Notes: generated from the sequence alone by a model not told the origin. Positions 24,763 to 33,725 are shown, numbered from the stretch's first letter. The stretch is DNA of 56,297 nucleotides from Streptomyces sp. MspMP-M5 (GCF_000373585.1 NZ_KB891914.1:1-56297), one strand, 5' to 3'. Translations and numbers: made by a program.

Positions 24763-25383
24763 TCAGGACTCCTTGACCGCGATGGTCTCGACGGTGTTGG
24801 CGACGTGCTCGAAGGCGTCCGCCGCCTCCTCCAGGATGTCCACGATCTGCTTGAGCTTGAGCACCTCGATGGCGTCGTACGTGCCGTTGAAGAGGTGCGC
24901 CAGCAGCTTGCGGTGGATCTGGTCGGCCTGGTTCTCCAGCCGGTTGACCTCGATCCAGTACTCGGTGAGGTTCGACATCGTGCGGAGGTTCGGCATCGCC
25001 TCGGCGGTCAGCTCGGCCGCCCGCGCCAGCACCTCGATCTGCTGGTCGATGCCCTTGGGGAGTTCCTCGATCTTGTAGAGGACGACCAGATCGACGGCCT
25101 CCTCCATGAAGTCCATGATGTCGTCGAGCGACGAGGCGAGGGCATAGATGTCCTCGCGGTCGAACGGCGTGATGAACGAGGAGTTGAGCTGGTGGAAGAT
25201 CGCGTGCGTCGCGTCGTCCCCCGCGTGCTCCGCCGCCCGCATCCTTTCGGCGATCTCGGCCCGTGCGGAGGCGTCCGCCCCGAGCAGTTCCATCAGGAGC
25301 TTGGAGCCTGTGACGATGTTGTCCGCGGACGCCGCGAACATGTCGTAGAAGCTCGTCTCCCTGGGGGTCAGACGAAAGCGCAC
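24763..25383 (-). CDS. DUF47/PhoU-like phosphate transport regulator
   Basis: 206 residues, all alpha, with the DUF47 pattern: FYDMFAASADNIVTGSKLL at the start and the metal-binding repeats EHAGDDATHAIFHQLNSSFITPFDREDIYALASSLDDIMDF and EVNRLENQADQIHRKLLAHLF (ExxxD). Modulates the adjacent Pit permease. GTG start after GAGGA. First gene of the two-gene operon. Confidence 0.93.
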   Translation of the reverse strand: MRFRLTPRETSFYDMFAASADNIVTGSKLLMELLGADASARAEIAERMRAAEHAGDDATHAIFHQLNSSFITPFDREDIYALASSLDDIMDFMEEAVDLVVLYKIEELPKGIDQQIEVLARAAELTAEAMPNLRTMSNLTEYWIEVNRLENQADQIHRKLLAHLFNGTYDAIEVLKLKQIVDILEEAADAFEHVANTVETIAVKES

Positions 25384-25420
25384 GTGAAATCCTCGGGGTA
25401 CATCGGATTCGGTCGAGTTG

Positions 25421-25450
25421 ATGCTAGGCGCATCATCCAGCCACAGCTAA
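25421..25450 (-). promoter_or_regulatory. Candidate promoter of the DUF47-Pit operon
   Basis: On the minus strand TTAGCT (25450-25445) and TAGCAT (25426-25421) are 18 bp apart. Two GTTAGC copies, 9 bp apart, overlap the -35 region and might be regulator half-sites; they do not match the PHO box unit. Confidence 0.45.
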
Positions 25451-25537
25451 CCCGGCTAACCGGCATTCCTTCAGTGTCGCCCATCGGGCAGCATGCTCTG
25501 CACGGGGTACCGCGGGTGCCCGCAAACTTCGGTACGA

Positions 25538-25556
25538 TATACCCGCTGGGGGTATA
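25538..25556 (+). promoter_or_regulatory. CsoR operator (TATACCCGCTGGGGGTATA)
   Basis: An inverted repeat with 7-bp arms TATACCC/GGGTATA around a G-rich 5-bp centre, matching the known Streptomyces CsoR operator type, 25 bp upstream of the csoR start. Predicts copper-relieved autorepression. Confidence 0.85.
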
Positions 25557-25580
25557 CGGATCGCTTCAATACCACGGGAG

Positions 25581-26003
25581 ATGGCCATGACGACCACGGA
25601 CGCGGGCACCGGCGGCGGCACCGCAGCCGCACCGGCCTGCCACGGCCCCCAGCCGGAATCCGCCCCCCGCACCGGACCGGAATCTGTGACCGATACCGCT
25701 GTGGAGACTCCGGCGCCGGGCGGCCACGGCTACGCCAAGCAAAAGGACGCGCACATCAAGCGACTGCGCCGCATCGAGGGCCAGATCCGCGGTCTGCAGC
25801 GCATGCTCGAAGAAGACGTCTACTGCATCGACATACTCACCCAGGTCTCGGCGAGCACGAAGGGCCTGCAGTCCTTCGGTCTCCAGCTGTTGGAGGAGCA
25901 TCTGCGGCACTGCGTGGCCGATGCCGCAGCCCAGGGTCCGGACGCCATCGACGCCAAGGTCCAGGAGGCGACCAGGGCCATCGAGCGGATGCTGCGGAGC
26001 TGA
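25581..26003 (+). CDS. csoR: Copper-sensing repressor CsoR
   Basis: 140 residues: a 50-residue polar N-terminal extension, then the four-helix CsoR fold beginning KDAHIKRLRRIEGQIRGLQRMLEEDVYCIDILTQ. The Cu(I) ligand set is complete: C82, H107 and C111, with the spacing known for S. lividans CsoR (25 then 4). Releases DNA on binding Cu(I). Extra Cys20 and His21 in the extension are outside the canonical site. The upstream palindrome supports autoregulation; no copper exporter gene is adjacent. Confidence 0.95.
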   Translation: MAMTTTDAGTGGGTAAAPACHGPQPESAPRTGPESVTDTAVETPAPGGHGYAKQKDAHIKRLRRIEGQIRGLQRMLEEDVYCIDILTQVSASTKGLQSFGLQLLEEHLRHCVADAAAQGPDAIDAKVQEATRAIERMLRS

Positions 26004-26022
26004 CGGCCGCGGGGCCGGCGCG

Positions 26023-26217
26023 TCACGGCGGGTCCGGGGCCTCCCGCTCGGCCCCGCCGTCCCGCGGGGGCCCGGCCACATGCAGGAGTTCGTCGATCCG
26101 ATCGGTGCTGAGCCGGTCCTCGCTCGCGGCCGCGGCCGCGATCATCAGCTCACCGGTGAGATCGATCTCGGCGAGGGCCACCTGGTCCTGAACGGTCGGA
26201 TGGCGATGGGCGGGCAC
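26023..26217 (-). CDS. Small conserved hypothetical protein, 64 residues
   Basis: Begins MPAHRHPTVQDQVALAEIDLTGELMIAAAAASEDRLSTDRIDELL; the helical core looks conserved and acidic, with a disordered Pro/Glu tail. No function recognised. GTG 26217 is chosen because AGGAGG is 8 nt upstream; a GTG three codons earlier (26226) abuts the SD. Lies downstream of the lipoprotein gene on the same strand. Confidence 0.7.
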   Translation of the reverse strand: MPAHRHPTVQDQVALAEIDLTGELMIAAAAASEDRLSTDRIDELLHVAGPPRDGGAEREAPDPP

Positions 26218-26354
26218 GTCCGACACCTCCTCCCTTCGAGCGCCTTCCCACGCCGCGGTGGTTAACGCCAGCGTAGGGAGGGCCGCCCGCCGCGCACATG
26301 GCACGGAAGGACCATTTCCGCACCGGCGGCCCCGGCGATCCCCCGCCTCCCGCG

Positions 26355-27215
26355 CTACGAGGACGCCGAGGCGATCTTCCCGGTGTAGATGTCCTCCCGG
26401 TCCGGCAGCCGCACCGCGACCTTGGACCCGAACCCGTACAGCTCGGTCGTGGACGTCACCGCCGCCCCGGCCGGCGCCCCGTTGGCGAAGTGGAACCGCT
26501 GGCGGACCTTGCGCAGCCGCCCGGCGTCGTCCAGATACGCGTCGAACGGCACCACGTCGGTGGTGAACCCTTTTTCCGCAGCCACCAGCGCGGGCCTGCT
26601 CCGGGCCGACGCCGCCCCGGCGGCCGCGGTCAGATCGGTCGTCCCGCGGTAGTGCCGCACCACCGCACCGCCCAGCCGCTCCTCCCCCTGGTACGTCACC
26701 TCCCGTGCGCCGCGCAGGAGTTCGGCGGCGGCCAGCGGATCGGTGGCCCCGCCGGTGACCAGATTCCCGTCGGAGAGCGTCGCGGTGTCCACCCGCACCC
26801 ACTTGTCGGCCGGCACGCCCGCCCCGCGGTTCTTCATGAACAGCGCGCCGGGCGCCAGGATCTCGGTGATCGGCTGGTGGCCGCCGCTGGGCTTGCCCTT
26901 GAGATCCGGCAGCACCACCCGCAGCTGCCCGCTCGCGGCCCCGAAGTCGTAGCCCCCGGCGCCCCGGATCGCCACCCGCGTCCCGCCGCTGACCGTCTCC
27001 ATCACCGTGCGCACCTTGGCGGTGCCGGCCCGGACCAGCGCCTCCACGCTCCGCCGCAGCTGCACCGCGGCCGCCGCCGGCCCGGGCACCAGCTGGTCGT
27101 CCGCCGCCGCCCCGTTCGGCGAACAGCCCGTCGTCACCAGCAGCCCCGCCATCAGCCCCGTCCCGCACACCACGGCCGCGGCGACCGCGCCCCCTCGCCT
27201 GTCCTGCACCACCAT
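26355..27215 (-). CDS. LppX/LprG-like lipoprotein
   Basis: 286 residues with a lipoprotein signal (lipobox LLVTTGC) and an LppX_LprAFG-type fold: repeated segments such as AAVQLRRSVEALVRAGTAKVRTVMETVSGG, YDFGAASGQLRVVL, KWVRVDTATLSDGN and EVTYQGEERLGGAVVRHYRGTTDL. Related mycobacterial proteins bind or transport acylated lipids at the cell surface; the Streptomyces ligand is unknown. ATG 27215. Anchored outside the membrane. Confidence 0.85.
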   Translation of the reverse strand: MVVQDRRGGAVAAAVVCGTGLMAGLLVTTGCSPNGAAADDQLVPGPAAAAVQLRRSVEALVRAGTAKVRTVMETVSGGTRVAIRGAGGYDFGAASGQLRVVLPDLKGKPSGGHQPITEILAPGALFMKNRGAGVPADKWVRVDTATLSDGNLVTGGATDPLAAAELLRGAREVTYQGEERLGGAVVRHYRGTTDLTAAAGAASARSRPALVAAEKGFTTDVVPFDAYLDDAGRLRKVRQRFHFANGAPAGAAVTSTTELYGFGSKVAVRLPDREDIYTGKIASASS

Positions 27216-27372
27216 GCGTACGAGCCCCCTCGGCCGCTGTGTCCGGGACCGCCTGGGCCGGCCGGTCCCCTCGGGACGGTCGGACGTCCCGCCCCGACTC
27301 GTCTGACGGTGCGTCGACCGCTCCGTTCAACGACCGTTGGGGGGCCTCGTCACGCACGGGGGGAGGGAGCGC

Positions 27373-27456
27373 AGCCCCTGTCGTCGCACTCCCGTCGTTC
27401 GCCCGGAGTGCGTGCCGGGCGGCGACCCGGCAGACGGGAGTTCGACGACAGGGGCT
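27373..27456. repeat. 24-bp near-perfect inverted repeat, 36-bp spacer
   Basis: Arms 27373-27396 (starting AGCCCCTGTCGTCG) and 27433-27456 (ending CGACGACAGGGGCT) match at 23 of 24 positions. The right arm runs into the -10-like TAGCGT (27456-27461) of the following small gene. Could be a pair of operator sites or a large stem-loop; no transposase is nearby. Confidence 0.8.
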
Positions 27457-27467
27457 AGCGTGGCGGG

Positions 27468-27653
27468 GTGCCCGAATCAGTACCGCACCGCACCTTCACC
27501 ATCGAGCGCGGTTCCTTCTGTCTGGCCCGTTGCGACTGCGGGTGGACGGGGATGGCCCGGCGTGCCCGCTCCCAGGCGCGGGCCGACGCCGAGCGGCATC
27601 TGGCCGCCGTGCGGGGCGACTCCGGCGCCGGCTTCGAACATCCGGCGGAATGA
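27468..27653 (+). CDS. Small Cys-rich (zinc-ribbon-like) protein, 61 residues
   Basis: Contains SFCLARCDCGWTGMARRARSQARADAERHLAAV: a CxxxCxC cluster followed by a His, resembling a treble-clef half-site found in many small actinobacterial proteins. Function unknown. GTG start with no Shine-Dalgarno; TAGCGT ends 6 nt upstream, so expression is probably leaderless. Confidence 0.7.
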   Translation: MPESVPHRTFTIERGSFCLARCDCGWTGMARRARSQARADAERHLAAVRGDSGAGFEHPAE

Positions 27654-27906
27654 CCCGGTCCGTTCCGGGAACCCCGCACCCCCCGCGGCGCATCTCATGG
27701 GGGTAGTGGGGGTCACAACAGCACCGCGCGGCAACGGACTTCACTCGCGATACCGGGCGTAACGGCACAAGGGGGACGTGCCCGGCCGGTCCCGCCGAGG
27801 GCGATGTCCCGCCCGGTGCGGTGTCCCGCACACGCCCCGCGGCCGACGGCCGGACGAACGGCGGGCCGGGGCCGGACCGTACGACAACCAAGGGGGATTC
27901 ATCCCA

Positions 27907-29490
27907 GTGAAGCGGCGCACACTCCTGACGGCCGGCGGCGGACTCGCGGCCACCTCCCTCGCCTGGGCGACCGGCTGCGACGGCCCGGGCGGCGAGCGCG
28001 CCGCGGCGGCCACCGGCACGGCCGGCAACACCATGAGCAGCGCGGCCGCCGCCAAGAGCCCCGCCACACAGGCCGCCTGGAGCGCGCTCGGCAAGAGCCT
28101 GGACGGCGACCTGATACGCGCGACCGACGCCTCCTACGCCTCCGCCCGACGCCTCTACAACACCCGCTTCGACACCCTCAAGCCGTCCGCCCTCGCCTAC
28201 GTCAAGCACCCCGGCGACATAGCCGAGTGCCTGGCCTTCGCCCGCCGCTACAACGCCCCGGTCGCCATCCGCAGCGGCGGCCACTCCTACGCGGGCTACT
28301 CCAGCGGCGACGGCAAGCTCGTCATCGACGTCTCGGCGCTGAACAAGGTCGGCGCGCCCTCCGGCGGCATCACCCGGATCGGCGCCGGCGCCAAACTCAT
28401 CGACGTCTACGAGGGCCTGGCCCCGCACGGCGTCACGGTGCCGGGCGGCTCCTGCCCCACCGTCGGCATATCCGGCCTGACGCTGGGCGGCGGCCATGGC
28501 GTGGTCTCCCGGGCGTACGGGCTGACCTGCGACAGCCTGGTCGGCGCCACCGTCGTCACGGCCGACGGCAAGACCGTCGACTGCGACCAGGACCACCACC
28601 CCGACCTCTTCTGGGCGCTGCGCGGCGCCGGCAACGGCAACTTCGGCGTGGTCACCGAACTCCGCTTCCGCACCCACCCGGCACCCCGCGCCGTGATGGC
28701 GTACCTGACCTGGCCATGGTCGAAGGCCGCGGCGGTACTGGGCTCCTGGCAGAAGTGGGGCCCGGACCAGGCCGACGAGATATGGTCCGCGGCCCACTTC
28801 GACGCCCGGCCGGGCGGCACCCCGGCCGTCTCCGTCGCGGCCTTCTCGCTCGGCAGCCGGCGCGACCTCCAGAACGCCCTAGACAAGCTCGCCGACCAGC
28901 CCGGCGGCCCCGGCCCGGCCACCCACGTCCGCCTCACCCCGATCGGCTACCTGGACGCGATGGAGGCGTACGCCGGCTGCTCGTCCAAGTCCACCGCGCA
29001 GTGCCACATGCCGGGCACGCTGCCCGGCCACACCGGCGCCGGCACGCTGGGCCGGGAGACCTACGCCGCCCGCTCGCACTTCTTCGACCGCTCGCTGTCC
29101 GCGGCCGGCATCCACACCCTGCTGACGCAGATCGAGGCCGGCGGCCGCAAGGGCGTCACCGGCAATGTCGCACTGACCGCGCTCGGCGGCGCGATCAACC
29201 GCGTGGGCACCGGCGACACCGCCTTCGTCCACCGCCGCTCCCGCTTCCTCGCCCAGTACCTGGCGTCCTGGCCGGCCGGGGGCTCCGGCGCCACCCGCAC
29301 CGCCTGGCTGAACGGCTTCCACACCGCGATGCAGCGCCACTCCTCGGGCGCGGCGTACCAGAACTACACCGACCCCGGCCTGTCCGACTGGAAGTCCGCC
29401 TACTACGGAGCGGCCGGCGCCCGCCTCGACAAGGTCAAGCAGACCTACGACCCGCAGCGGCTGTTCAGCACCTTCGCCCAGGCCCTCTGA
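27907..29490 (+). CDS. Exported berberine-bridge-type FAD-linked oxidase
   Basis: 527 residues: an N-terminal twin-arginine-like signal (KRRTLLTAGGGLAATSLAW) with a Cys that could be lipidated, a PCMH FAD-binding domain and a C-terminal BBE domain (NYTDPGL). Both bicovalent flavin anchors are present: H126 in RSGGHSYAG and C183 in GGSCPTVGISGLTLGGGHG. Such enzymes oxidise sugars, alkaloids or polyketide alcohols using O2. No dedicated partner is adjacent. GTG start after AAGGGGGA. Followed by a strong terminator. Confidence 0.9.
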   Translation: MKRRTLLTAGGGLAATSLAWATGCDGPGGERAAAATGTAGNTMSSAAAAKSPATQAAWSALGKSLDGDLIRATDASYASARRLYNTRFDTLKPSALAYVKHPGDIAECLAFARRYNAPVAIRSGGHSYAGYSSGDGKLVIDVSALNKVGAPSGGITRIGAGAKLIDVYEGLAPHGVTVPGGSCPTVGISGLTLGGGHGVVSRAYGLTCDSLVGATVVTADGKTVDCDQDHHPDLFWALRGAGNGNFGVVTELRFRTHPAPRAVMAYLTWPWSKAAAVLGSWQKWGPDQADEIWSAAHFDARPGGTPAVSVAAFSLGSRRDLQNALDKLADQPGGPGPATHVRLTPIGYLDAMEAYAGCSSKSTAQCHMPGTLPGHTGAGTLGRETYAARSHFFDRSLSAAGIHTLLTQIEAGGRKGVTGNVALTALGGAINRVGTGDTAFVHRRSRFLAQYLASWPAGGSGATRTAWLNGFHTAMQRHSSGAAYQNYTDPGLSDWKSAYYGAAGARLDKVKQTYDPQRLFSTFAQAL

Positions 29491-29518
29491 CGTCGCACAC
29501 GCCCCGCAACAAGGCGAT

Positions 29519-29548
29519 GGCCCGGCCCCTTTCCCCAGGGGCCGGGCC
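29519..29548. terminator. Terminator after the FAD oxidase gene
   Basis: A 12-bp perfect stem (GGCCCGGCCCCT with AGGGGCCGGGCC) and 6-nt loop between two convergent genes; probably works in both directions. Confidence 0.85.
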
Positions 29549-29564
29549 GTCGTCCTGCGCGTCG

Positions 29565-30299
29565 TCAGGCGGCCAGGTCCTTGTCCCGCTCGCGGTGGTG
29601 CAGCGCCGGCTCCGCGGCGGCCACCGGACCGGCTCCGGCTCCGGCCCCGGCCTCGTCGCCGCCCGCCGCCGGCTCCGCCGGGCGGCCCCCGGCCCGCACC
29701 AGCCGGCTCAGCGGCGACCGCTCGACCGCCGTCGTCAGCGGCACCAGCAGCGCCTGCGCGAGCGGCGCCAGCAGCAGCGCGACGGCCGTGCCGAGCGCGA
29801 ACCCGCCGATCACGTCCGTCGGGTAGTGCACGCCCATGTAGACCCGGCAGAAGCCCTCGAGCAGCGCCAGCCCGATCCCGACCAGCCCGAAGCGGCGGTG
29901 CGCGATGAAGAGCCCGACGCCGACGGCCATGGTGAGCGTGGCGTGGTCGCTGACGAACGAGAAGTCGCTCTTGCCGGGGATCAGCACCGCGAGCCCGGCG
30001 TGGTCCTTGAACGGCCGCGGCCGCTCGACGAATCCGCGGATCGGGATGTTGGCCAGCAGCGCCAGCCCGGCGGCCAGCGGCGCCCAGAGGAGCCCGGCGA
30101 TCGCGGCCGCTCCGTCCGGCCGGCGGCGGGCGCCCCACCAGGCGAGCAGACACAGCACTCCGAGGGCGGCGATGATGCCGTACTCACCGATGAACTCCAT
30201 CGCGCCGTTCACCCAGTGCGGGGCGTCCTTCGCGAGGCCGTTGATGCCGTCGAGCACGTCGACGTCGGGGTTCGGCCCCTCGAATGCGAGTCCAGCCAT
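29565..30299 (-). CDS. PAP2-family membrane phosphatase
   Basis: 244 residues with five to six transmembrane helices and the three acid phosphatase motifs: RGFVERPRP (KxxxxxxRP-like), FVSDHATLT (the PSGH position) and CRVYMGVHYPTDVIGG (SRxxxxxHxxxD). Likely dephosphorylates a lipid phosphate such as undecaprenyl diphosphate or phosphatidic acid at the outer face. The 60-residue C-terminal tail is Ala/Glu-rich and cytosolic. Confidence 0.88.
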   Translation of the reverse strand: MAGLAFEGPNPDVDVLDGINGLAKDAPHWVNGAMEFIGEYGIIAALGVLCLLAWWGARRRPDGAAAIAGLLWAPLAAGLALLANIPIRGFVERPRPFKDHAGLAVLIPGKSDFSFVSDHATLTMAVGVGLFIAHRRFGLVGIGLALLEGFCRVYMGVHYPTDVIGGFALGTAVALLLAPLAQALLVPLTTAVERSPLSRLVRAGGRPAEPAAGGDEAGAGAGAGPVAAAEPALHHRERDKDLAA

Positions 30300-30519
30300 C
30301 TACCGTGGCCCCTTATCTTCCGCGCGCCACGCGAGCGCCGCCTAGTGCTACCAACCCCCGTTGCCGATCTGTGTGGCCGTCGAGCCCGTGCTGCCGTGCG
30401 CGCTGCGGTGTCCCCACGCCAGGGAAACGTGCCGCGCACCCCCGGCGTTCCACTCTCCACGGGATGATCACCAGGACGTTATCCAAGCTTGACACGTCAC
30501 CGCAGTTCAGGACTTATGT

Positions 30520-31524
30520 TCACCCGCCGTTCCCGGTCGGGAGCGCTTTCGCGCCATCCGACGTGACGCGGGTGGCGCCGATGTAGTCCGGTGTGTCGAT
30601 CTTGTCGAACCGGATGACGGCGCCGGTGTAGGGCGCGTTGATCATGTACCCGCCGCCGACGTAGATGCCCACGTGGTGGATGGAGCGCGGGTCGTTCAGG
30701 TCGTGGGCGAAGAACACCAGGTCGCCCGGGAGCAGTTCGTTCCGCTTGGGGTGCGGGCCGGCGTTCCACTGGTCGTTGGCCACCCGCGGCAGCTCGATGC
30801 CCACCGACTCGTACGCGGCCTTGGTCAGCCCGGAGCAGTCGAACCGCCCGCCCTGGTCCGGGGTGCCGGTGCCGCCCCACAGATACGGCGTGCCGAGCTT
30901 GCTCTGCGCGTAGTAGATGGCCGCCGCGGCCTGCCGGGAGGGCGCCACCGGGCCGGCCGGCGCCTCGAAGCTCTTGGCCAGCGTCGTGATGGTCTTCACG
31001 TAGTTCTGCGTCTCGCGGTACGGCGGTACGCCGTTGAACTGGATGACGCGGTAGGCGCCGGCGTTGTACGCCGCGAGCATGTTCTCGGTGGCGTTGCCCG
31101 CCGCGTGCTTCACATAGCTCGCCAGCTCGCAGTCGTACGACGCGGCGGACGGGATGGCGTCCTCCGGGTCCCAGATGTCCTTCCTGCCGTCGCCGTTGCC
31201 GTCGATGCCGTGGGTGGCCCACGTCTCCGGGATGAACTGGGCTATCCCGCGGGCGTCCGCGGGGCTCTGGGCCCGCGCGTTCCAGCCGCTCTCCTGATAG
31301 AGCTGGGCCGCCAGCAGCGCGGGGTTTATGGCCGGGCAGAGCGTGCCCCACTTCTGCACCAGCGACTGGTACGCGGCCGGCACCGCGCCCTTGGCCAGCC
31401 CCACCGCCCGGCCGGCGGCCCCCGCCAGTCCGGCCGCCGCCCCGTACGTACCGATCACAAGCAGCCCTACCAGGCAGAGCATCAGCCCCACCCCGAGCCC
31501 GCCGGCCACCCAGAATTTCCGCAC
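30520..31524 (-). CDS. Lytic transglycosylase plus NlpC/P60 cell-wall hydrolase
   Basis: About 334 residues: an N-terminal membrane anchor, an SLT-type lysozyme domain (AAQLYQESGWNARAQSPADARGIAQFIPETWATHG, catalytic Glu in QESGW; NMLAAYNAG) and an NlpC/P60 domain (FDCSGLT Cys, SIHHVGIYVG His). Such two-domain wall hydrolases serve conjugative type IV systems. GTG 31524 is preferred since GGGGAGG lies just upstream; ATG 31542 lacks an SD. Divergent from the cmd-like operon; in S. coelicolor a transglycosylase next to cmd affects differentiation. Confidence 0.88.
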   Translation of the reverse strand: MRKFWVAGGLGVGLMLCLVGLLVIGTYGAAAGLAGAAGRAVGLAKGAVPAAYQSLVQKWGTLCPAINPALLAAQLYQESGWNARAQSPADARGIAQFIPETWATHGIDGNGDGRKDIWDPEDAIPSAASYDCELASYVKHAAGNATENMLAAYNAGAYRVIQFNGVPPYRETQNYVKTITTLAKSFEAPAGPVAPSRQAAAAIYYAQSKLGTPYLWGGTGTPDQGGRFDCSGLTKAAYESVGIELPRVANDQWNAGPHPKRNELLPGDLVFFAHDLNDPRSIHHVGIYVGGGYMINAPYTGAVIRFDKIDTPDYIGATRVTSDGAKALPTGNGG

Positions 31525-31930
31525 CCCCCAACCCTCCCCCATTCAGGCGCGGTTCACAGCCCTTTCGCCGGCCGCCGCACGCGGGGCGGCCGCACCGCGG
31601 CGCACGGGGCGGCGCATGGGGCGCTTCGAACGGTGTGCGATCCCCGTCACATCCGCGCTCCGGCACGACCCGACCGCCGCCCCGCCGCTGCCGCTCAACC
31701 CGGAAGACCCCGACAGTCGTTGCTCAGCGTTATAGCCCGTGATACACACGGTGATGACGGGGCGGGGGCGGGCGACGCAGGGACCCGCGGACACCACACC
31801 CCCACCGGATCCGTCGAAGAATGCCGCCAAGTCGACATCTGATGGCGTCTTCGTCGGCGAAGATAGAGACTGATCCCGTGCCGAACGGCACGGTTCGGCA
31901 ACTACCCATCAAGGGGCGGTGAGTTCACAC
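31525..31930. promoter_or_regulatory. Divergent promoter region with an 8-bp-arm inverted repeat
   Basis: A 406-bp region between the divergent transglycosylase and cmd-like operons. At 31879-31900, TGCCGAAC and GTTCGGCA flank 6 bp, and CTTCG/CGAAG flank TCGG at about 31849-31862. Both lie just upstream of the cmdF-like start and are candidate operator sites. No gene is seen. Confidence 0.5.
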
Positions 31931-32239
31931 ATGTTCATTGCGGCCGAAAAGGGCGACATCACCACCATCATCGGCGGAATCGCCCCGGACTGGGGGCCGT
32001 TCGGCAGCCTGGGCAACGAGGCCCGTGTGATGGTCGAGGTCATCATGGCGGTGGCGATCCTGCTCTGCCTCGGCATCGCCATCTGGGGCGCCGCCAAGCA
32101 GCGCATCGGCGCCACGGCACTCCGCGACACCTTCAGCGCCGAGCAGGGCAAGGGCCTGATCGTGGCCGGCCTCACCGGCGTCTTCATCATCGGCTCACTG
32201 GGCACGCTGTTCACCATCGTCTACGGGATGGCGGTCTAG
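31931..32239 (+). CDS. cmdF: Small membrane protein, CmdF-like (TrbC/pilin-like topology)
   Basis: 102 residues with two hydrophobic helices (MVEVIMAVAILLCLGIAIWGAA and GLIVAGLTGVFIIGSLGTLFTIVYGM) separated by a polar loop, the topology of VirB2/TrbC-type subunits, though no sequence motif confirms that. First gene of a six-gene plus-strand operon. The cmd name is assigned from order and from memory of the S. coelicolor cmdABCDEF locus (differentiation and antibiotic production). ATG 31931 was chosen over GTG 31919. Confidence 0.7.
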   Translation: MFIAAEKGDITTIIGGIAPDWGPFGSLGNEARVMVEVIMAVAILLCLGIAIWGAAKQRIGATALRDTFSAEQGKGLIVAGLTGVFIIGSLGTLFTIVYGMAV

Positions 32240-32873
32240 GGCGCTTGCGCGGGGTCGGTCCGGGGCGGTGGACGCCCCGCTCGCCGACCGGCCCCGGCAC
32301 TCCGCGGTCCGAACTCCGCACCGTCCAGGCGTCGGGAGGGCCACACTGCGGGCCACACTGAGGGCGGCACGGAGGGCGACGCCCCCCAGCCCTGCCCGCC
32401 GCCACCGGTCGCCACACCGCGCACGTCGGCACGCGCGCGTCCCGGCGCCGCACCGTGTGCGCCCCCGCCCTTCTTCCCTCCGCCGTCCCGTGCCCTCCCG
32501 TACCCCCGGATGTCCCACCCTCCAGCCCGAGGCCCCATGCTGACGCCCCCACACCCCGGCCCGCGGGTCCCTGAGCCGCGCCGTGACGACGCCCGCCACC
32601 AGCGGGCCGATTGGGTCGCCCGCAGCGCGGGGACAGGTGCTTCCGGAGACCGGCAGCCCGCGGCGGGCGTGCGACGGGCCGCGGGCACAAACCGCCCAGA
32701 GTCCCCCATTCGCCCCCGTCGCCCAGCAACTGAGGACCCGTCACGGTGAGATGTACTCGTACCACTTCACCCGAGCCGCCGCCCACGCGGCTACGGTCAT
32801 ATGAAGGCGGCACACCAACGGCACGGACGGCGAGGGCGGCAGCGGCGATGGCGGCAGAGGGGGCACAGGCGCG
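32240..32873. other. 634-bp apparently non-coding gap within the cmd-like locus
   Basis: No frame on either strand has family signatures or consistent codon use; short frames (e.g. 32510-32749) are Pro/Arg-rich and unconvincing. CTAGGGCGCTT at the start is shared with the 17-bp repeat at 10503 and 15779. It may hold a second promoter for cmdE onward. Confidence 0.5.
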
Positions 32874-33725
32874 ATGAGTATCGGCGACGACGGAGGCTAC
32901 GGCGACGGCCGCGGCTCCGGCACGGGCCAGACCAGAACCAGACTCCCGGACGGCGAGAGCGACAGCTACGGCACGCCCCGCCGCGGCCGGTCCGGTCTTT
33001 CCAGCCGCAACCTCGTCACGGTCGTCGGCGTGGTCGTCCTGCTGATCGCGGCCATCGCCTTCGCCAACCGCGGCGGCAGCGGCAACAGCGAGACCGGCAC
33101 CGGCTCCACCGGCTCCCCCAAGGACCAGGCCGCGGCCCAACCCACCGCCCCCACCGGCACCAAGCCGGTCACCGGCACCTCCGCGGGCATCGCCACGGGC
33201 TTCCCGAAGACCGAACAGGGGGCCCAGTCGGCGGCGGCGAATTATGTGGTGGCGTTGGGCTCCAGCGGCATGTTCAACCGCGACCAGCGGCACCAGATCA
33301 TCGGGACGGTGATGGCGCCGCCGGCTGTCGATTCCTTCCAGAGCAAGCTCGATGCCCTCTACTCTCCGCAGTTCTACAAGAACGCGGGCCTGAAACCGGA
33401 TGGCACCGCCCCGGCGGGCATGACGTTCGTCAACCGCACCATCCCGGTCGGCACCAAGAACACCGCGTTCTCCGCCTCGTCGGCAACCGTCGAAGTGTGG
33501 TGCACCGGCCTGCTCGGCCTGGCCGGCGAGGGTTCCACCAAGCCGGTGACCACGAACTGGCTCACCTTCACCGTGAAGCTGGCCTGGACCGGCGGCGACT
33601 GGAAGACACTGAGCTATTCGGAGAAAAACGGTCCGGCGCCGGTCAGCGGTGACGTCCCCGCTTCCGGGGCGAAGGAGATCGCGGGAGCGGTCGCAGGGTA
33701 CGGAGGTTTCACCTATGCCCGGTAG
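32874..33725 (+). CDS. cmdE: Membrane-anchored VirB8/TcpC-like protein, CmdE-like
   Basis: 283 residues: a Gly/Asp/Arg-rich cytosolic N-terminus (1-43), one transmembrane helix (NLVTVVGVVVLLIAAIAFA), a Gly/Ser/Thr/Pro linker and an extracytoplasmic alpha+beta domain (AQSAAANYVVALGSSGMFNRDQRHQII to WKTLSYSEKNGP), the topology of VirB8/TcpC/conjugation scaffold proteins. Sequence similarity is weak, so this is inferred from topology and neighbours. Overlaps the next gene by 11 nt. Confidence 0.72.
   Translation: MSIGDDGGYGDGRGSGTGQTRTRLPDGESDSYGTPRRGRSGLSSRNLVTVVGVVVLLIAAIAFANRGGSGNSETGTGSTGSPKDQAAAQPTAPTGTKPVTGTSAGIATGFPKTEQGAQSAAANYVVALGSSGMFNRDQRHQIIGTVMAPPAVDSFQSKLDALYSPQFYKNAGLKPDGTAPAGMTFVNRTIPVGTKNTAFSASSATVEVWCTGLLGLAGEGSTKPVTTNWLTFTVKLAWTGGDWKTLSYSEKNGPAPVSGDVPASGAKEIAGAVAGYGGFTYAR

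Noticed and set aside
27373..27456. The inverted repeat as an insertion-sequence or MITE relic
   Set aside because: The interior is only 36 bp, there is no target-site duplication and no transposase nearby.
30426..30451. A SigR-like promoter (GGAAC-N18-GTT on the minus strand) upstream of the PAP2 gene
   Set aside because: One mismatch to GGAAT, a short motif and no supporting context; chance occurrence is likely.
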